A stretch of DNA of 14,320 nucleotides from an uncultured Methylococcaceae bacterium (GTDB lineage Bacteria; Pseudomonadota; Gammaproteobacteria; Methylococcales; Methylococcaceae): contig CAIVXW010000260.1 of assembly GCA_903910005.1 (NCBI GenBank), forward strand, positions 1 through 14,320. The letters are read 5' to 3'. Positions within the stretch are counted from its first letter, which is position 1. Each line of letters opens with the position of its first letter. The translations under genes and the position numbers were made by a program. Below, piece by piece: positions 1 to 6,876 of the stretch. The notes under the pieces were generated by a model, which worked only from the letters and a program-made list of their open reading frames with translations, was not told the origin of the DNA and made no database searches.

Positions 1-90
1 GTCCCCCTTGATCCCAACACTGATTTGATTATCGTCCCGAAGATCGGCACCCAGCCAGGTGCCACAGTGATACCACTGCAAAAAATTTAA
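1..90 (+). CDS. C-terminal fragment of an unidentified protein
   Basis: Frame 1 is open from the window edge to a TAA at 88-90 and gives 29 residues ending in IPLQKI. The stretch is rich in Val, Ile, Pro and Asp/Asn, like the end of a beta-rich domain, and shows no family signature I recognise. It is the only reading that explains these bases, and it is followed by 276 bases of non-coding sequence with repeats, as expected for a gene end. Because only the tail is visible, it could also be a chance open frame; the upstream sequence would settle this. Confidence 0.4.
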   Translation, partial: VPLDPNTDLIIVPKIGTQPGATVIPLQKI

Positions 91-157
91 GGCGCAAAGG
101 CTATCCGGCAAAAATTGACTTGTCAAGGTAACCGGAGACCGTCATTAAAATGATACT

Positions 158-262
158 TTATAACATATTGGGCATAGGGTGAGGGGCGAGGGGTGAGGGG
201 TGAAGCATTCTTCCCCATTCACCATTCCCCATTCACCCCCTATCCCGAATTCACATTGACCA
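158..262. repeat. Imperfect palindromic intergenic repeat, copy A
   Basis: The left arm (about 158-205) is made of GGGTGAGGGG-type units. The right arm (about 210-262) has CCATTCACC/CCCCATTCACC units and ends in TATCCCGAATTCACATTGA. Read as its reverse complement, the right arm matches the left with scattered mismatches around a loop of about 5 bases, so the whole piece can fold into one long imperfect stem. The outer core GAATTCGGG reappears at both ends of a second element near 11667-11793. This looks like a small non-autonomous element, MITE-like or REP-like; the family is not identified. Confidence 0.5.
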
Positions 263-316
263 TATAAGGATGATCGGCCCCCACGGGGTGGCGAGTGTAC
301 GGCTAACCCCGGAATT

Positions 317-342
317 TTGAACACCCGGCAAAATGCTATAAC
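317..342 (+). promoter_or_regulatory. Candidate extended -10 promoter of the ZIP transporter gene
   Basis: TGCTATAAC at 334-342 matches the extended -10 pattern TGnTATAAT at all but the last base, and lies 24 bases before the ATG at 367. A TTGAAC at 317-322 resembles a -35 box, but its 14-base spacing is too short for a standard sigma-70 promoter, so the extended -10 would have to do most of the work. No clear Shine-Dalgarno sequence precedes the start codon, so the transcript may have a short leader. This is a motif-based prediction. Confidence 0.4.
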
Positions 343-366
343 ATCACATAATTTGACACGGCCATC

Positions 367-1128
367 ATGAATCCCATCCTCTGGATCGTCCTTTTCACCC
401 TGATCGGTGGCTTCCTGAGCGTACTTGCAGCCTCCTTGTTCCTGCTGATCCCAACACGACTGCAGGGACAGGTTCTGCCGCATTGCGTCAGCTTTGCCCT
501 GGGTGCCCTGCTGGGCGTGGCGTTGCTTGATCTCATGCCGGAGGCTATCAGTCAGGTCGGGATAGACGGTCGCCACCGCCTGTTTGCCACCGTTCTGTGC
601 GGTATCCTGCTGTTTTTCGTGCTGGAAAAATTGCTGCTGTGGCGACATTGCCACACCGGTGACTGCGCCACCCATTCGGAGTCCCATTTTCATCAACCCG
701 CCGGTGCCTTGATCGTACTGGGAGACACCCTCCATAATTTCGTCGATGGCATATTGATTACCGCTGCATTCATGACGGACATCAATCTGGGCATCATGAC
801 CGGACTGGCGGTGTTTGCCCATGAAATCCCTCAGGAAGTCGGCGATTTTGCCATCCTGCTGCAAAGTGGCTACAGTCGCGGCAAGGCTCTGCTCTACAAC
901 CTGGTTTCCAGTCTGGCGACACTGCTGGGCGGGTTGCTGGCTTACGGGTTACTTGATGCCCTGCAGGAGGCTCTGCCCTACATTCTGGCACTGGCGGCTT
1001 CCAGTTTCATTTATGTTGCCATCGCCGATCTGATTCCAAGCCTGCATCAACGTACTACCGCCCTGGCTGCCGTGCAGCAAGTCAGCCTGATCGTGGTGGG
1101 TATAGCCGTGGTGACCGGTTTGCGTTGA
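367..1128 (+). CDS. ZIP-family divalent metal transporter
   Basis: A 253-residue inner-membrane protein with about eight hydrophobic segments. Both ZIP signatures are present. HNFVDG at residues 123-128 in TM4 gives His123, Asn124 and Asp127. HEIPQEVGD at 152-160 in TM5 gives His152, Glu153 and Glu157. Together these form the family's binuclear metal site. Between TM3 and TM4, residues 94-109 form a loop with five His and two Cys, typical of the metal-sensing or metal-collecting loop of ZIPs. The family moves Zn2+, and sometimes Fe2+ or Mn2+, into the cytoplasm; the metal cannot be told from sequence. The gene stands alone, with non-coding gaps on both sides. Length and the short N-terminus before TM1 support the ATG at 367. 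It resembles the GufA/ZIP group more than E. coli ZupT, but that is an impression. Confidence 0.92.
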   Translation: MNPILWIVLFTLIGGFLSVLAASLFLLIPTRLQGQVLPHCVSFALGALLGVALLDLMPEAISQVGIDGRHRLFATVLCGILLFFVLEKLLLWRHCHTGDCATHSESHFHQPAGALIVLGDTLHNFVDGILITAAFMTDINLGIMTGLAVFAHEIPQEVGDFAILLQSGYSRGKALLYNLVSSLATLLGGLLAYGLLDALQEALPYILALAASSFIYVAIADLIPSLHQRTTALAAVQQVSLIVVGIAVVTGLR

Positions 1129-1460
1129 CACCTTCCCGCCCCCTTGCCCCGGCTGCGGTGCCGGTGGCAGGGCCACTTCGACCACAATCAAACAGATTGT
1201 CCACAATACGGCCAGTATCCGGTCATTGGCCCGACCGGGCAATCCAGCCATCGCCGGGCGGTCAGCACCTGTTAACGCGCATCCAACCGGGTGGAAAAAA
1301 TCAGGCGTTTTACTGACCAATATCCGCCTCTGGTGGTGAAAAAAAGGGCGTTTTTGCCTTAATCGACAGCATGCACCCAGACGCCGGGCAGGATTGGTCA
1401 AGGCTTGGTCAGATCGAAAAATGGCAGATACCAGGCGGGTTCGGGCGGTTTTCCACCAAC

Positions 1461-1495
1461 TTATCCACAGGGTCATGCACAGATTCTGTGGATAA
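1461..1495. promoter_or_regulatory. Inverted pair of perfect DnaA boxes upstream of glyA
   Basis: TTATCCACA at 1461-1469 is a perfect match to the DnaA consensus TTATNCACA, and TGTGGATAA at 1487-1495 is the same sequence on the other strand. Extended by one base, they form a perfect 10-base inverted repeat (TTATCCACAG / CTGTGGATAA) with a 15-base spacer. A nested palindrome, CACAGA-T-TCTGTG, sits at 1478-1490. The pair lies 106 bases before the glyA start. DnaA can act as a transcription factor at such sites; whether it regulates glyA here is inference. The site could alternatively serve replication control or titrate DnaA. Confidence 0.6.
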
Positions 1496-1587
1496 TTCAA
1501 TGTCGAGGGCAAACGGCATGTTGGCTTCGATGCACCCACCCCATGACCGGTAGTTTTGTGCTATAAAAAGCACTTTACTATTTTCTC

Positions 1588-1593
1588 AAGGTT
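1588..1593 (+). promoter_or_regulatory. Ribosome binding site that fixes the glyA start
   Basis: AAGGTT lies 7 bases before ATG 1601. The same frame also opens at a TTG at 1556, but that would add 15 residues absent from known GlyA proteins and has no suitable site in front of it. Starting at 1601 gives an N-terminus that lines up with E. coli GlyA. Confidence 0.6.
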
Positions 1594-1600
1594 CAGGCTT

Positions 1601-2857
1601 ATGTTTAGCAAGGGCATGGAGATCGCCGGGTTCGATGACGAACTCTGGACAGCGATCCAAAACGAACAGCAACGGCAGGAGGATCATATCGAACTGATCG
1701 CCTCCGAAAATTACGCCAGTCCCCGGGTTTTGCAGGCCCAGGGTACGGTATTGACCAACAAATATGCAGAAGGCTATCCGGCCAAACGCTACTACGGGGG
1801 CTGTGAATACATCGACGCTGTTGAACGTCTTGCCATTGAGCGGGCCAAGTCACTGTTTCAGGCCGGTTATGCCAACGTGCAACCCCATTCCGGTTCCCAG
1901 GCCAACGCCGCTGTCTACATGGCCTTGCTGGAACCGGGCGATACCGTGCTGGGCATGAGCCTGGCCCACGGAGGCCACCTGACGCACGGCGCCAAGGTCA
2001 ATTTTTCCGGCAAACTCTACCAGGCAGTGCAATACGGTCTGAATCCGGATACCGGCCACATTGATTACGCCCAGGTTGAGGCACTGGCCCTGGAACACCG
2101 CCCGAAGCTGATCGTGGCCGGTTTTTCGGCCTATTCCCAGGTGGTCGACTGGCAGCGTTTTCGCGCCATTGCCGATGCGGTCGGTGCCTTTCTGCTGGTG
2201 GACATGGCCCATGTTGCCGGACTGGTCGCCGCCGGGGTTTATCCCAGCCCGGTCAACATTGCCGATGTCACCACCACTACCACCCACAAGACCCTGCGCG
2301 GGCCACGCGGCGGTTTGATTCTGGCCAAATCCAGTCCAGACCTCGAAAAAAAGCTCAATTCGCTGGTGTTTCCCGGCATTCAGGGTGGTCCACTCATGCA
2401 CGTCATTGCCGCCAAGGCCGTCGCTTTCAGGGAAGCAGCCCAGCCTGAATTCAGGCACTATCAACTGAGCGTGGTTGAAAATGCCAAAACCATGGCGCGT
2501 CGTTTTATTGAGCGTGGCTACCGGATCGTGTCCGGCGGCACCGAAAATCATTTGTTCCTGGTCGATCTGATCGACAAGGGCATTACCGGCAAACTGGCCG
2601 ATCAGGTATTGGGCGAGGCCCATATCACCGTCAACAAAAATGCGGTACCCAACGACCCGCAATCGCCGTTCGTCACCAGTGGCATCCGGGTTGGCACGCC
2701 GGCGGTTACCACCCGGGGCTTTAATGCCGCTGACTGCGAGGCACTGGCGGACTGGATGTGCGATGTGCTGGATGACCCCCACAACCCGGCGGTCATCGAA
2801 CGAATCCGGGAAAATGTCACCCACATTTGCCGAAAGTACCCGGTCTATGCCGGTTGA
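1601..2857 (+). CDS. glyA: Serine hydroxymethyltransferase
   Basis: This cytoplasmic PLP enzyme converts serine and tetrahydrofolate to glycine and 5,10-methylene-THF, the main entry of one-carbon units for purine, thymidylate and methionine synthesis. In serine-cycle methylotrophs it also fixes formaldehyde carbon. The 418 residues match E. coli GlyA (417) along the whole length. Recognisable blocks are HIELIASENY near the N-terminus, TNKYAEGYPAKRYYGGCEY, QPHSGSQAN, LAHGGHLTHG, and the PLP-lysine motif TTTTHKTLRGPRGG, with Lys in THKT. The C-terminal SGIRVGTPA segment is also present. The gene overlaps ribD by 11 bases, so the two are probably co-transcribed. In many relatives nrdR lies between these genes; it is absent here. 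Confidence 0.98.
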   Translation: MFSKGMEIAGFDDELWTAIQNEQQRQEDHIELIASENYASPRVLQAQGTVLTNKYAEGYPAKRYYGGCEYIDAVERLAIERAKSLFQAGYANVQPHSGSQANAAVYMALLEPGDTVLGMSLAHGGHLTHGAKVNFSGKLYQAVQYGLNPDTGHIDYAQVEALALEHRPKLIVAGFSAYSQVVDWQRFRAIADAVGAFLLVDMAHVAGLVAAGVYPSPVNIADVTTTTTHKTLRGPRGGLILAKSSPDLEKKLNSLVFPGIQGGPLMHVIAAKAVAFREAAQPEFRHYQLSVVENAKTMARRFIERGYRIVSGGTENHLFLVDLIDKGITGKLADQVLGEAHITVNKNAVPNDPQSPFVTSGIRVGTPAVTTRGFNAADCEALADWMCDVLDDPHNPAVIERIRENVTHICRKYPVYAG

Positions 2858-4007
2858 ATCCGGCACTGACGCCCTGACCGGTTCCGTGGACGAGCGGCCG
2901 TTCATGCAGCGTGCCCTCGAACTGGCCCGGCGGGGGCTGTACACCACCGATCCCAACCCACGGGTGGGTTGTGTGCTGGTGCGGGACGGTGTCATCGTTG
3001 GTGAGGGTTGGCATCAGTGGGCCGGACAGGCTCACGCCGAAGTCGCCGCCCTGGCTGACGCAGGTGCGAACGCTCACGGAGCCACCACCTATGTGACGCT
3101 TGAACCCTGTTGTCACTACGGCCGCACGCCGCCCTGTACCGACGCCCTGATCGCGGCCGGTGTCCGCCGGGTCGTTGCCGCCATGCAGGATCCCAACCCC
3201 CGGGTGGCCGGTCAGGGGCTGGTACGTCTGGCCCGGGCCGGTATCGAAACCGGCAGCGGGCTACTGGAAACAGAGGCCCGGCAGCTCAACCCAGGCTTCT
3301 GTCAGCGCATGACCACCGGCCTGCCCTGGGTACGCAGCAAACTGGCCAGCAGCCTGGACGGCCGCACGGCCTTGCTGAACGGTGAGAGCCGCTGGATCAG
3401 CGGCGAGGCATCCCGTCAGGATGTCCACCGACTCAGGGCACGCAGCTCGGCCATCCTGACCGGCATTGACACCGTACTGGCAGACGACGCCCGCCTGACG
3501 GTGCGGCTGGAGTCAGCGGATACCCCGGTCAACCCTCCGCTGCGGGTGGTGCTGGATTCCCGCCTGCGGCTACCGGCCCATGCCGCGCTGTGTGACGGTA
3601 GTGCCCCTACCCTGGTCATTACTACGGCCCCGGACTCAAGCCGGGGGGGTGCCAGGCTACCCGATACGGTTCGGGTGGCACGGGTCAGGGCCGACAGTGC
3701 AGGCCGACCCCACCTGGCTGCGGTACTGGCCCTGCTGGGAGAGGAAGGCTGCAATGAGGTGATGGTGGAAGCCGGTGCCGGTCTGAACGGTGCCCTGTTG
3801 CAGGCCGGGCTGGTGGATGAATGGATCATCTACCTGGCCCCTGTCATCCTGGGTGACCAGGCCCGGGGGCTGTTTCATCTGCCGGCCCTCACCCGTATGG
3901 CGGATCGCTACGCATTGCAAATCAGCGAGGTGACCCGGATGGGCGCGGATATCCGCCTCACCCTGACCCGTCACCCTGCCCCCTCAAGTTCCAACCCCAC
4001 ACATTAA
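2847..4007 (+). CDS. ribD: Bifunctional riboflavin deaminase/reductase RibD
   Basis: RibD deaminates the pyrimidine product of GTP cyclohydrolase II and then reduces its ribosyl side chain with NADPH, the second and third steps of riboflavin synthesis. The deaminase half spans about residues 15-155. It shows HAEV at 63-66 (zinc ligand His63, catalytic Glu65) and PCCHYGRTPPC at 87-97 (zinc ligands Cys88 and Cys97). The reductase half begins near residue 158, with KLASSLDGRTA, SGESRWI-like and EAGAGLNGALLQAGLVDE segments. From ATG 2847 the protein has 386 residues (E. coli 367). The frame is open much further upstream inside glyA, but that part is not RibD-like. ATG 2904 is a later alternative start, which would leave no N-terminal extension. 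The start overlaps the end of glyA, and ribE follows after 7 bases. Confidence 0.96.
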   Translation: MPVESGTDALTGSVDERPFMQRALELARRGLYTTDPNPRVGCVLVRDGVIVGEGWHQWAGQAHAEVAALADAGANAHGATTYVTLEPCCHYGRTPPCTDALIAAGVRRVVAAMQDPNPRVAGQGLVRLARAGIETGSGLLETEARQLNPGFCQRMTTGLPWVRSKLASSLDGRTALLNGESRWISGEASRQDVHRLRARSSAILTGIDTVLADDARLTVRLESADTPVNPPLRVVLDSRLRLPAHAALCDGSAPTLVITTAPDSSRGGARLPDTVRVARVRADSAGRPHLAAVLALLGEEGCNEVMVEAGAGLNGALLQAGLVDEWIIYLAPVILGDQARGLFHLPALTRMADRYALQISEVTRMGADIRLTLTRHPAPSSSNPTH

Positions 4008-4014
4008 ATACCCC

Positions 4015-4674
4015 ATGTTTACCGGCATCATACAAGCCCAGGGTACCCTGACCCGCATCGAACCCCGGGGAGGCGATCACCGTCTCAGCATACACAGTGA
4101 TGCCTTGCCGTTTGCTACGATCCGGTTAGGCGACAGCATCGCCGTCAACGGCATCTGCCTCACGGCGGTCGAGCTGGATACACGCAGTTTCACCGCCGAT
4201 GTCTCCACTGAAACCTTCTCCCGCACCACGCTGGCTCACTGGAGCGTGGGCCGACGGGTCAATCTGGAACTGGCCCTGCTGCCGACCACCCGCCTGGGCG
4301 GCCATCTGGTCAGCGGCCACGTCGATGGAGTCGGTGTGGTGATTTCCCGAAAGGAGCAGGCCCGCTCGTTCCGCTTCACCCTGGAAGCTCCGGCTCACCT
4401 GGCCCGCTACCTGGCTGAAAAGGGCTCGGTGACGGTCGATGGCATCAGCCTCACCATCAACGCAGTCGATGGTGCCCGTTTCGACCTCAACATCGTGCCC
4501 CATACCCTGGGAGTGACTACCCTGGGGGACACTGTGGTCGGTCAGGCCGTCAATCTGGAAGTAGACCTGCTGGCCCGCTACCTGGAGCGGCTGCTGCTTG
4601 GCGACCGGGCGGCTGAACCAGGCCGACAGAACATCAGTCTCGATTTACTCAAAAACAGCGGATTTATCGCATGA
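4015..4674 (+). CDS. ribE: Riboflavin synthase, alpha subunit
   Basis: Riboflavin synthase dismutates two 6,7-dimethyl-8-ribityllumazine molecules into riboflavin and a pyrimidine that is recycled by RibH. The protein begins with the invariant MFTGII and consists of two lumazine-binding repeats of about 95 residues. Matching blocks show the duplication: GDSIAVNGICLT at 39-50 and KGSVTVDGISLT at 136-147. GHLVSGHVDG at 96-105 is the conserved segment at the start of the second barrel. At 219 residues the length is normal for this trimeric enzyme. The stop codon overlaps the start of the next gene (ATGA), indicating translational coupling. The gene is called ribC in E. coli and ribE in many other bacteria. 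Confidence 0.97.
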   Translation: MFTGIIQAQGTLTRIEPRGGDHRLSIHSDALPFATIRLGDSIAVNGICLTAVELDTRSFTADVSTETFSRTTLAHWSVGRRVNLELALLPTTRLGGHLVSGHVDGVGVVISRKEQARSFRFTLEAPAHLARYLAEKGSVTVDGISLTINAVDGARFDLNIVPHTLGVTTLGDTVVGQAVNLEVDLLARYLERLLLGDRAAEPGRQNISLDLLKNSGFIA

Positions 4675-5789
4675 ACAGCATCGCGGAAATTATCGAAGAC
4701 CTGAAACAGGGCAAAATGGTCATCATCATGGACGACGAGGATCGGGAAAATGAAGGCGATCTGGTCATGGCGGCTGCCCATACCCGCCCGGAAGACATCA
4801 ACTTCATGGCTCGCTACGGGCGGGGACTCATCTGCCTGACCCTGACCCGGGAACGCTGTCAGCAGTTGCGCCTGCCGTTGATGGTCAATGAAAACAAGAC
4901 TCCGCACTCCACCAATTTCACCGTCTCCATTGAGGCAGCCAGCGGGGTGACAACCGGCATTTCAGCCGCTGACCGGGCTCGCACCGTACAGGCTGCGGTA
5001 GCCCGGGATGCCAAACCGGACGATCTGGTGCAACCTGGCCACATCTTTCCGTTGATGGCCCAGCCGGGCGGCGTGCTGAACCGGGCAGGTCATACCGAGG
5101 CCGGTTGCGATCTGGCCCGTCTGGCCGGACTGGAAGCGGCGGCCGTGATTGTGGAAATACTGAACGACGACGGTTCCATGGCCCGTCGCCCTGATCTGGA
5201 GGCCTTTGCTACCCGTTACGGACTCAAAATCGGCACCATCGCCGACCTCATCCAGTACCGTATCCAGCATGAAACCACGGTGGAACGGGTCTGCGAGTGT
5301 GATTTTCCCACTGAATTTGGCCATTTCAGGCTGTATGCCTACCATGACCAGATTGACAACCGCCTGCATCTGGCCCTGACCCTGGGACAGGTCGCCGGTG
5401 ATGAACCCGTACTGGTACGGGTACACGCCCGCAACATGCTAAGGGATTTGTTCAGTTCCTGCCGCCAGGATGGCGGCATGCGCCTCAGGGATGCGATGCG
5501 GCGCATTGCCGGGGAAGGTCGGGGGGCACTGGTGGTCATCCGCCGGGAGGAAGACGACCGCTCACTGGTGGAACGCATCCATCAGTATCAAATGGAAGAT
5601 CACGGCGTGGAAATCCAGGCAACCCGCGATGACGCCAATCCGGATTGGCGTACCACCGGTACCGGTGCCCAGATACTGGCCGATCTCGGCATACGCAAAC
5701 TCCGGGTACTCGGAACCGGTACCCAGAAGAAATACCTGGGTCTCTCCGGTTACAATCTTGAAATCGTCGAACACCTGACCGTCGATTGA
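4671..5789 (+). CDS. ribB: 3,4-dihydroxy-2-butanone-4-phosphate synthase fused to a degenerate GTP cyclohydrolase II domain
   Basis: The first ~200 residues are a complete RibB, which turns ribulose 5-phosphate into the four-carbon precursor of lumazine. Its acidic metal-binding loop DDEDRENEGD (21-30), the RYGRGLICL block (48-56), TGISAADRA (95-103), and PGHIFPL through NRAGHTEA (122-144, with catalytic-region His141) are intact. Residues ~205-372 follow the RibA fold, but the enzyme's signature is lost. The three zinc cysteines of E. coli RibA (54, 65, 67) align with Asn255, Gln266 and Gly268, and the EGRNIGL active-site segment is replaced by EDDRSLV. This matches the known RibB-X type, in which the second domain has no cyclohydrolase activity. 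A separate RibA should exist elsewhere. The gene overlaps ribE by 4 bases. It is often auto-annotated as ribBA, which would overstate its function. Confidence 0.93.
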   Translation: MNSIAEIIEDLKQGKMVIIMDDEDRENEGDLVMAAAHTRPEDINFMARYGRGLICLTLTRERCQQLRLPLMVNENKTPHSTNFTVSIEAASGVTTGISAADRARTVQAAVARDAKPDDLVQPGHIFPLMAQPGGVLNRAGHTEAGCDLARLAGLEAAAVIVEILNDDGSMARRPDLEAFATRYGLKIGTIADLIQYRIQHETTVERVCECDFPTEFGHFRLYAYHDQIDNRLHLALTLGQVAGDEPVLVRVHARNMLRDLFSSCRQDGGMRLRDAMRRIAGEGRGALVVIRREEDDRSLVERIHQYQMEDHGVEIQATRDDANPDWRTTGTGAQILADLGIRKLRVLGTGTQKKYLGLSGYNLEIVEHLTVD

Positions 5790-5835
5790 CCGGAGGGGGC
5801 AGATTCGGGTTTGGTGTTCCGGAACGGACGGGCGA

Positions 5836-5866
5836 TGCTGGCGCAAGGTGCGCCGCAACATTTTTT
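5836..5866 (+). terminator. Candidate intrinsic terminator or attenuator after ribB
   Basis: TGC, a bulged T, then GGCGCA (5840-5845) pairs with TGCGCC (5849-5854) and GCA across a three-base AGG loop. Six Ts follow at 5861-5866 after a 3-base ACA gap. The stem is GC-rich and well placed, 47 bases after the ribB stop. The gap before the T-run and the short tract make it a weak or partial terminator, so read-through into ribH is possible. Confidence 0.4.
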
Positions 5867-5879
5867 CAAACAACCCAAG

Positions 5880-5972
5880 ATAGCAGCAACGCTGGAGGTT
5901 GCGGGAACAGGGTGACGCAATGCGTCACGGGCTATCCCTCCCTGTCCTGAAAGACAGGGTTTCCCGCGCAAA
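5880..5972. repeat. Cluster of stem-loops before ribH, possible remnant of an IS200/IS605-type end
   Basis: Three hairpins follow one another. GCAAC/GTTGC (5886-5902) has a 7-base loop. GTGACGCA/TGCGTCAC (5912-5928) is a near-perfect palindrome around a single A. CCCTGTC/GACAGGG (5940-5959) has a 6-base loop. The last hairpin, with its GGCTATCCCTCC lead-in and TTTCCCGCG follow-on, reminds me of right ends of IS200/IS605-family elements; this is recall by eye, not a search. No tnpA or tnpB coding sequence is present. I see none of the conserved blocks of an FMN riboswitch. The block ends six bases before the ribH start codon. Confidence 0.35.
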
Positions 5973-5977
5973 TTTAG

Positions 5978-6451
5978 ATGAAAAACATCAAAACCATTGA
6001 GGGACGCCTGATCGTTGAGGGCAGTCGCTTCTGTATCGTCGCGTCACGTTTCAACAGTTTTATCGTCGATCACCTGATTGAAGGTGCCACCGATACCCTG
6101 CTGCGCCACGGCGCAAGCGCGGACGCCATTACCCTGATCCGGGTACCCGGTGCCTGGGAATTACCGTTGGTGGTGCAAAAAGTGGCGGCCAGCGGTGAAC
6201 ATGATGCCATCATCACGCTCGGAGCCGTCATCCGGGGTTCCACACCGCACTTTGATTACGTTGCCGGCGAATGCGTCAAGGGCATAAGCAGTGTGTCCAT
6301 GCAGTACCGGCTTCCGGTCGCCTTTGGGGTATTGACGGTCGACACCATTGAACAAGCCATAGAGCGGGCCGGCACCAAGGCTGGCAACAAGGGAGCCGAG
6401 GCCGCCCTGTCTGCCATTGAGATGGTCAATGTGCTGAGTCAACTGGCATGA
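5978..6451 (+). CDS. ribH: 6,7-dimethyl-8-ribityllumazine synthase
   Basis: RibH condenses the pyrimidine from the RibD branch with the four-carbon unit from RibB to give lumazine, the substrate of RibE. At 157 residues it has the usual length. Family blocks are SRFNSFIVDHLIEGA near residues 23-37, the substrate-contacting RVPGAWELP (55-63), GAVIRGSTPHFDYV (82-95) with the catalytic His91, and the C-terminal NKGAEAALSAIEM (137-149). Such proteins assemble into pentamers or 60-subunit shells; which form applies here cannot be seen. The ATG at 5978 has no obvious Shine-Dalgarno sequence (the preceding bases are CAAATTTAG), and the upstream gap is 188 bases of hairpin-rich sequence, so ribH may have its own promoter. 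It overlaps nusB by 4 bases (ATGA). Confidence 0.97.
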   Translation: MKNIKTIEGRLIVEGSRFCIVASRFNSFIVDHLIEGATDTLLRHGASADAITLIRVPGAWELPLVVQKVAASGEHDAIITLGAVIRGSTPHFDYVAGECVKGISSVSMQYRLPVAFGVLTVDTIEQAIERAGTKAGNKGAEAALSAIEMVNVLSQLA

Positions 6452-6876
6452 GTTTCGCCCAGGGACGCATGCTGGCCCGACGGGCCGCCCTTCAGGCCCT
6501 GTACCAGTGGCAGATGACCCGTGACAATCTGTCGGAAATCGAGCGGCAGTTTATGGAGGAGCGCGTCATGGAACGGGTTGATCTGGACTATTTTCGCGAG
6601 CTGTTGCACCGGATTCCCGCCGAACTGGATCGCATTGATGCGATTTTGCTGGAATTTGCCGAACGCAAGCAATTAAGCGAGATTGATCCGGTCGAGCGGG
6701 CCATTGTCCGCATCAGCACTTACGAGTTGCTGTACAAACCGGAGATTCCCTACCGGGTGGTCATCAATGAGGGCATCAATCTCAGCAAGACATTTGGTGC
6801 GGCAGAGAGTCATAAATATGTCAACAGCCTGCTTGACCGGATTGCCCGCAAGACCCGTGCTGTCGAAACTCAGTGA
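6448..6876 (+). CDS. nusB: Transcription antitermination protein NusB
   Basis: NusB binds boxA RNA together with NusE (S10) and supports antitermination of rRNA transcription. The 142 residues form one all-alpha domain. Typical features are the basic N-terminus RRAALQALYQW (RNA contact), PVERAIVRISTYELLY in the centre, PYRVVINEGINLSKTFG (about 104-120), and the C-terminal HKYVNSLLDRIARK. ribH-nusB adjacency is standard in proteobacteria. The start overlaps the ribH stop codon, so translation is probably coupled. ATG 6469 is an alternative start that would still keep the RNA-binding arm. The last 20 bases overlap the start proposed for the next gene. Confidence 0.96.
   Translation: MSFAQGRMLARRAALQALYQWQMTRDNLSEIERQFMEERVMERVDLDYFRELLHRIPAELDRIDAILLEFAERKQLSEIDPVERAIVRISTYELLYKPEIPYRVVINEGINLSKTFGAAESHKYVNSLLDRIARKTRAVETQ

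Larger units (their letters stand above)
1129..1600. other. Gene-free region between the ZIP gene and glyA
   Basis: These 472 bases hold no convincing gene. Short open frames on both strands have no recognisable composition, start signal or domain. Visible elements are a DnaA-box-like site (TTGTCCACA, 1197-1205), a pair of perfect inverted DnaA boxes (1461-1495), A/T runs near 1296-1355, a small hairpin at 1558-1573 (GTGCT, 6-base loop, AGCAC) and the glyA ribosome binding site. I see no strong intrinsic terminator for the ZIP gene. The glyA promoter must lie here; a GATAAT at 1491-1496 that overlaps the second DnaA box is one weak -10 candidate. Confidence 0.6.

Noticed and set aside
145..864. 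239-codon open frame on the minus strand across repeat A and the ZIP gene
   Set aside because: It is antisense to ZIP membrane segments and includes the palindromic repeat. The translation is Gln-rich and featureless.
1325..1355. Intrinsic terminator after the ZIP gene (A-run, GGGCGTTTTTGCC)
   Set aside because: The only stem is GGC/GCC, three pairs, too weak to call on either strand.
949..1539. 196-codon open frame on the minus strand covering much of the gap before glyA
   Set aside because: It runs into the ZIP gene on the opposite strand, has a low-complexity Pro/Gly/Gln and Cys/Trp-rich translation, and crosses the DnaA boxes. It does not look like a real protein.
1129..1600. Chromosomal replication origin
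   Set aside because: There are only two perfect boxes and one weak one. There is no dnaA, dnaN, gidA or mnmE nearby, and no clear AT-rich 13-mer unwinding region.
1850..2995. 381-codon open frame on the minus strand opposite glyA and ribD
   Set aside because: It is a shadow of conserved glyA sequence. It has no recognisable domain and no ribosome binding site.
5790..5977. FMN riboswitch upstream of ribH
   Set aside because: The gap has several hairpins, but I could not find the conserved RFN blocks such as AGGGTGAAATTCCC-like or GGCGGT segments, nor the multi-branched layout.
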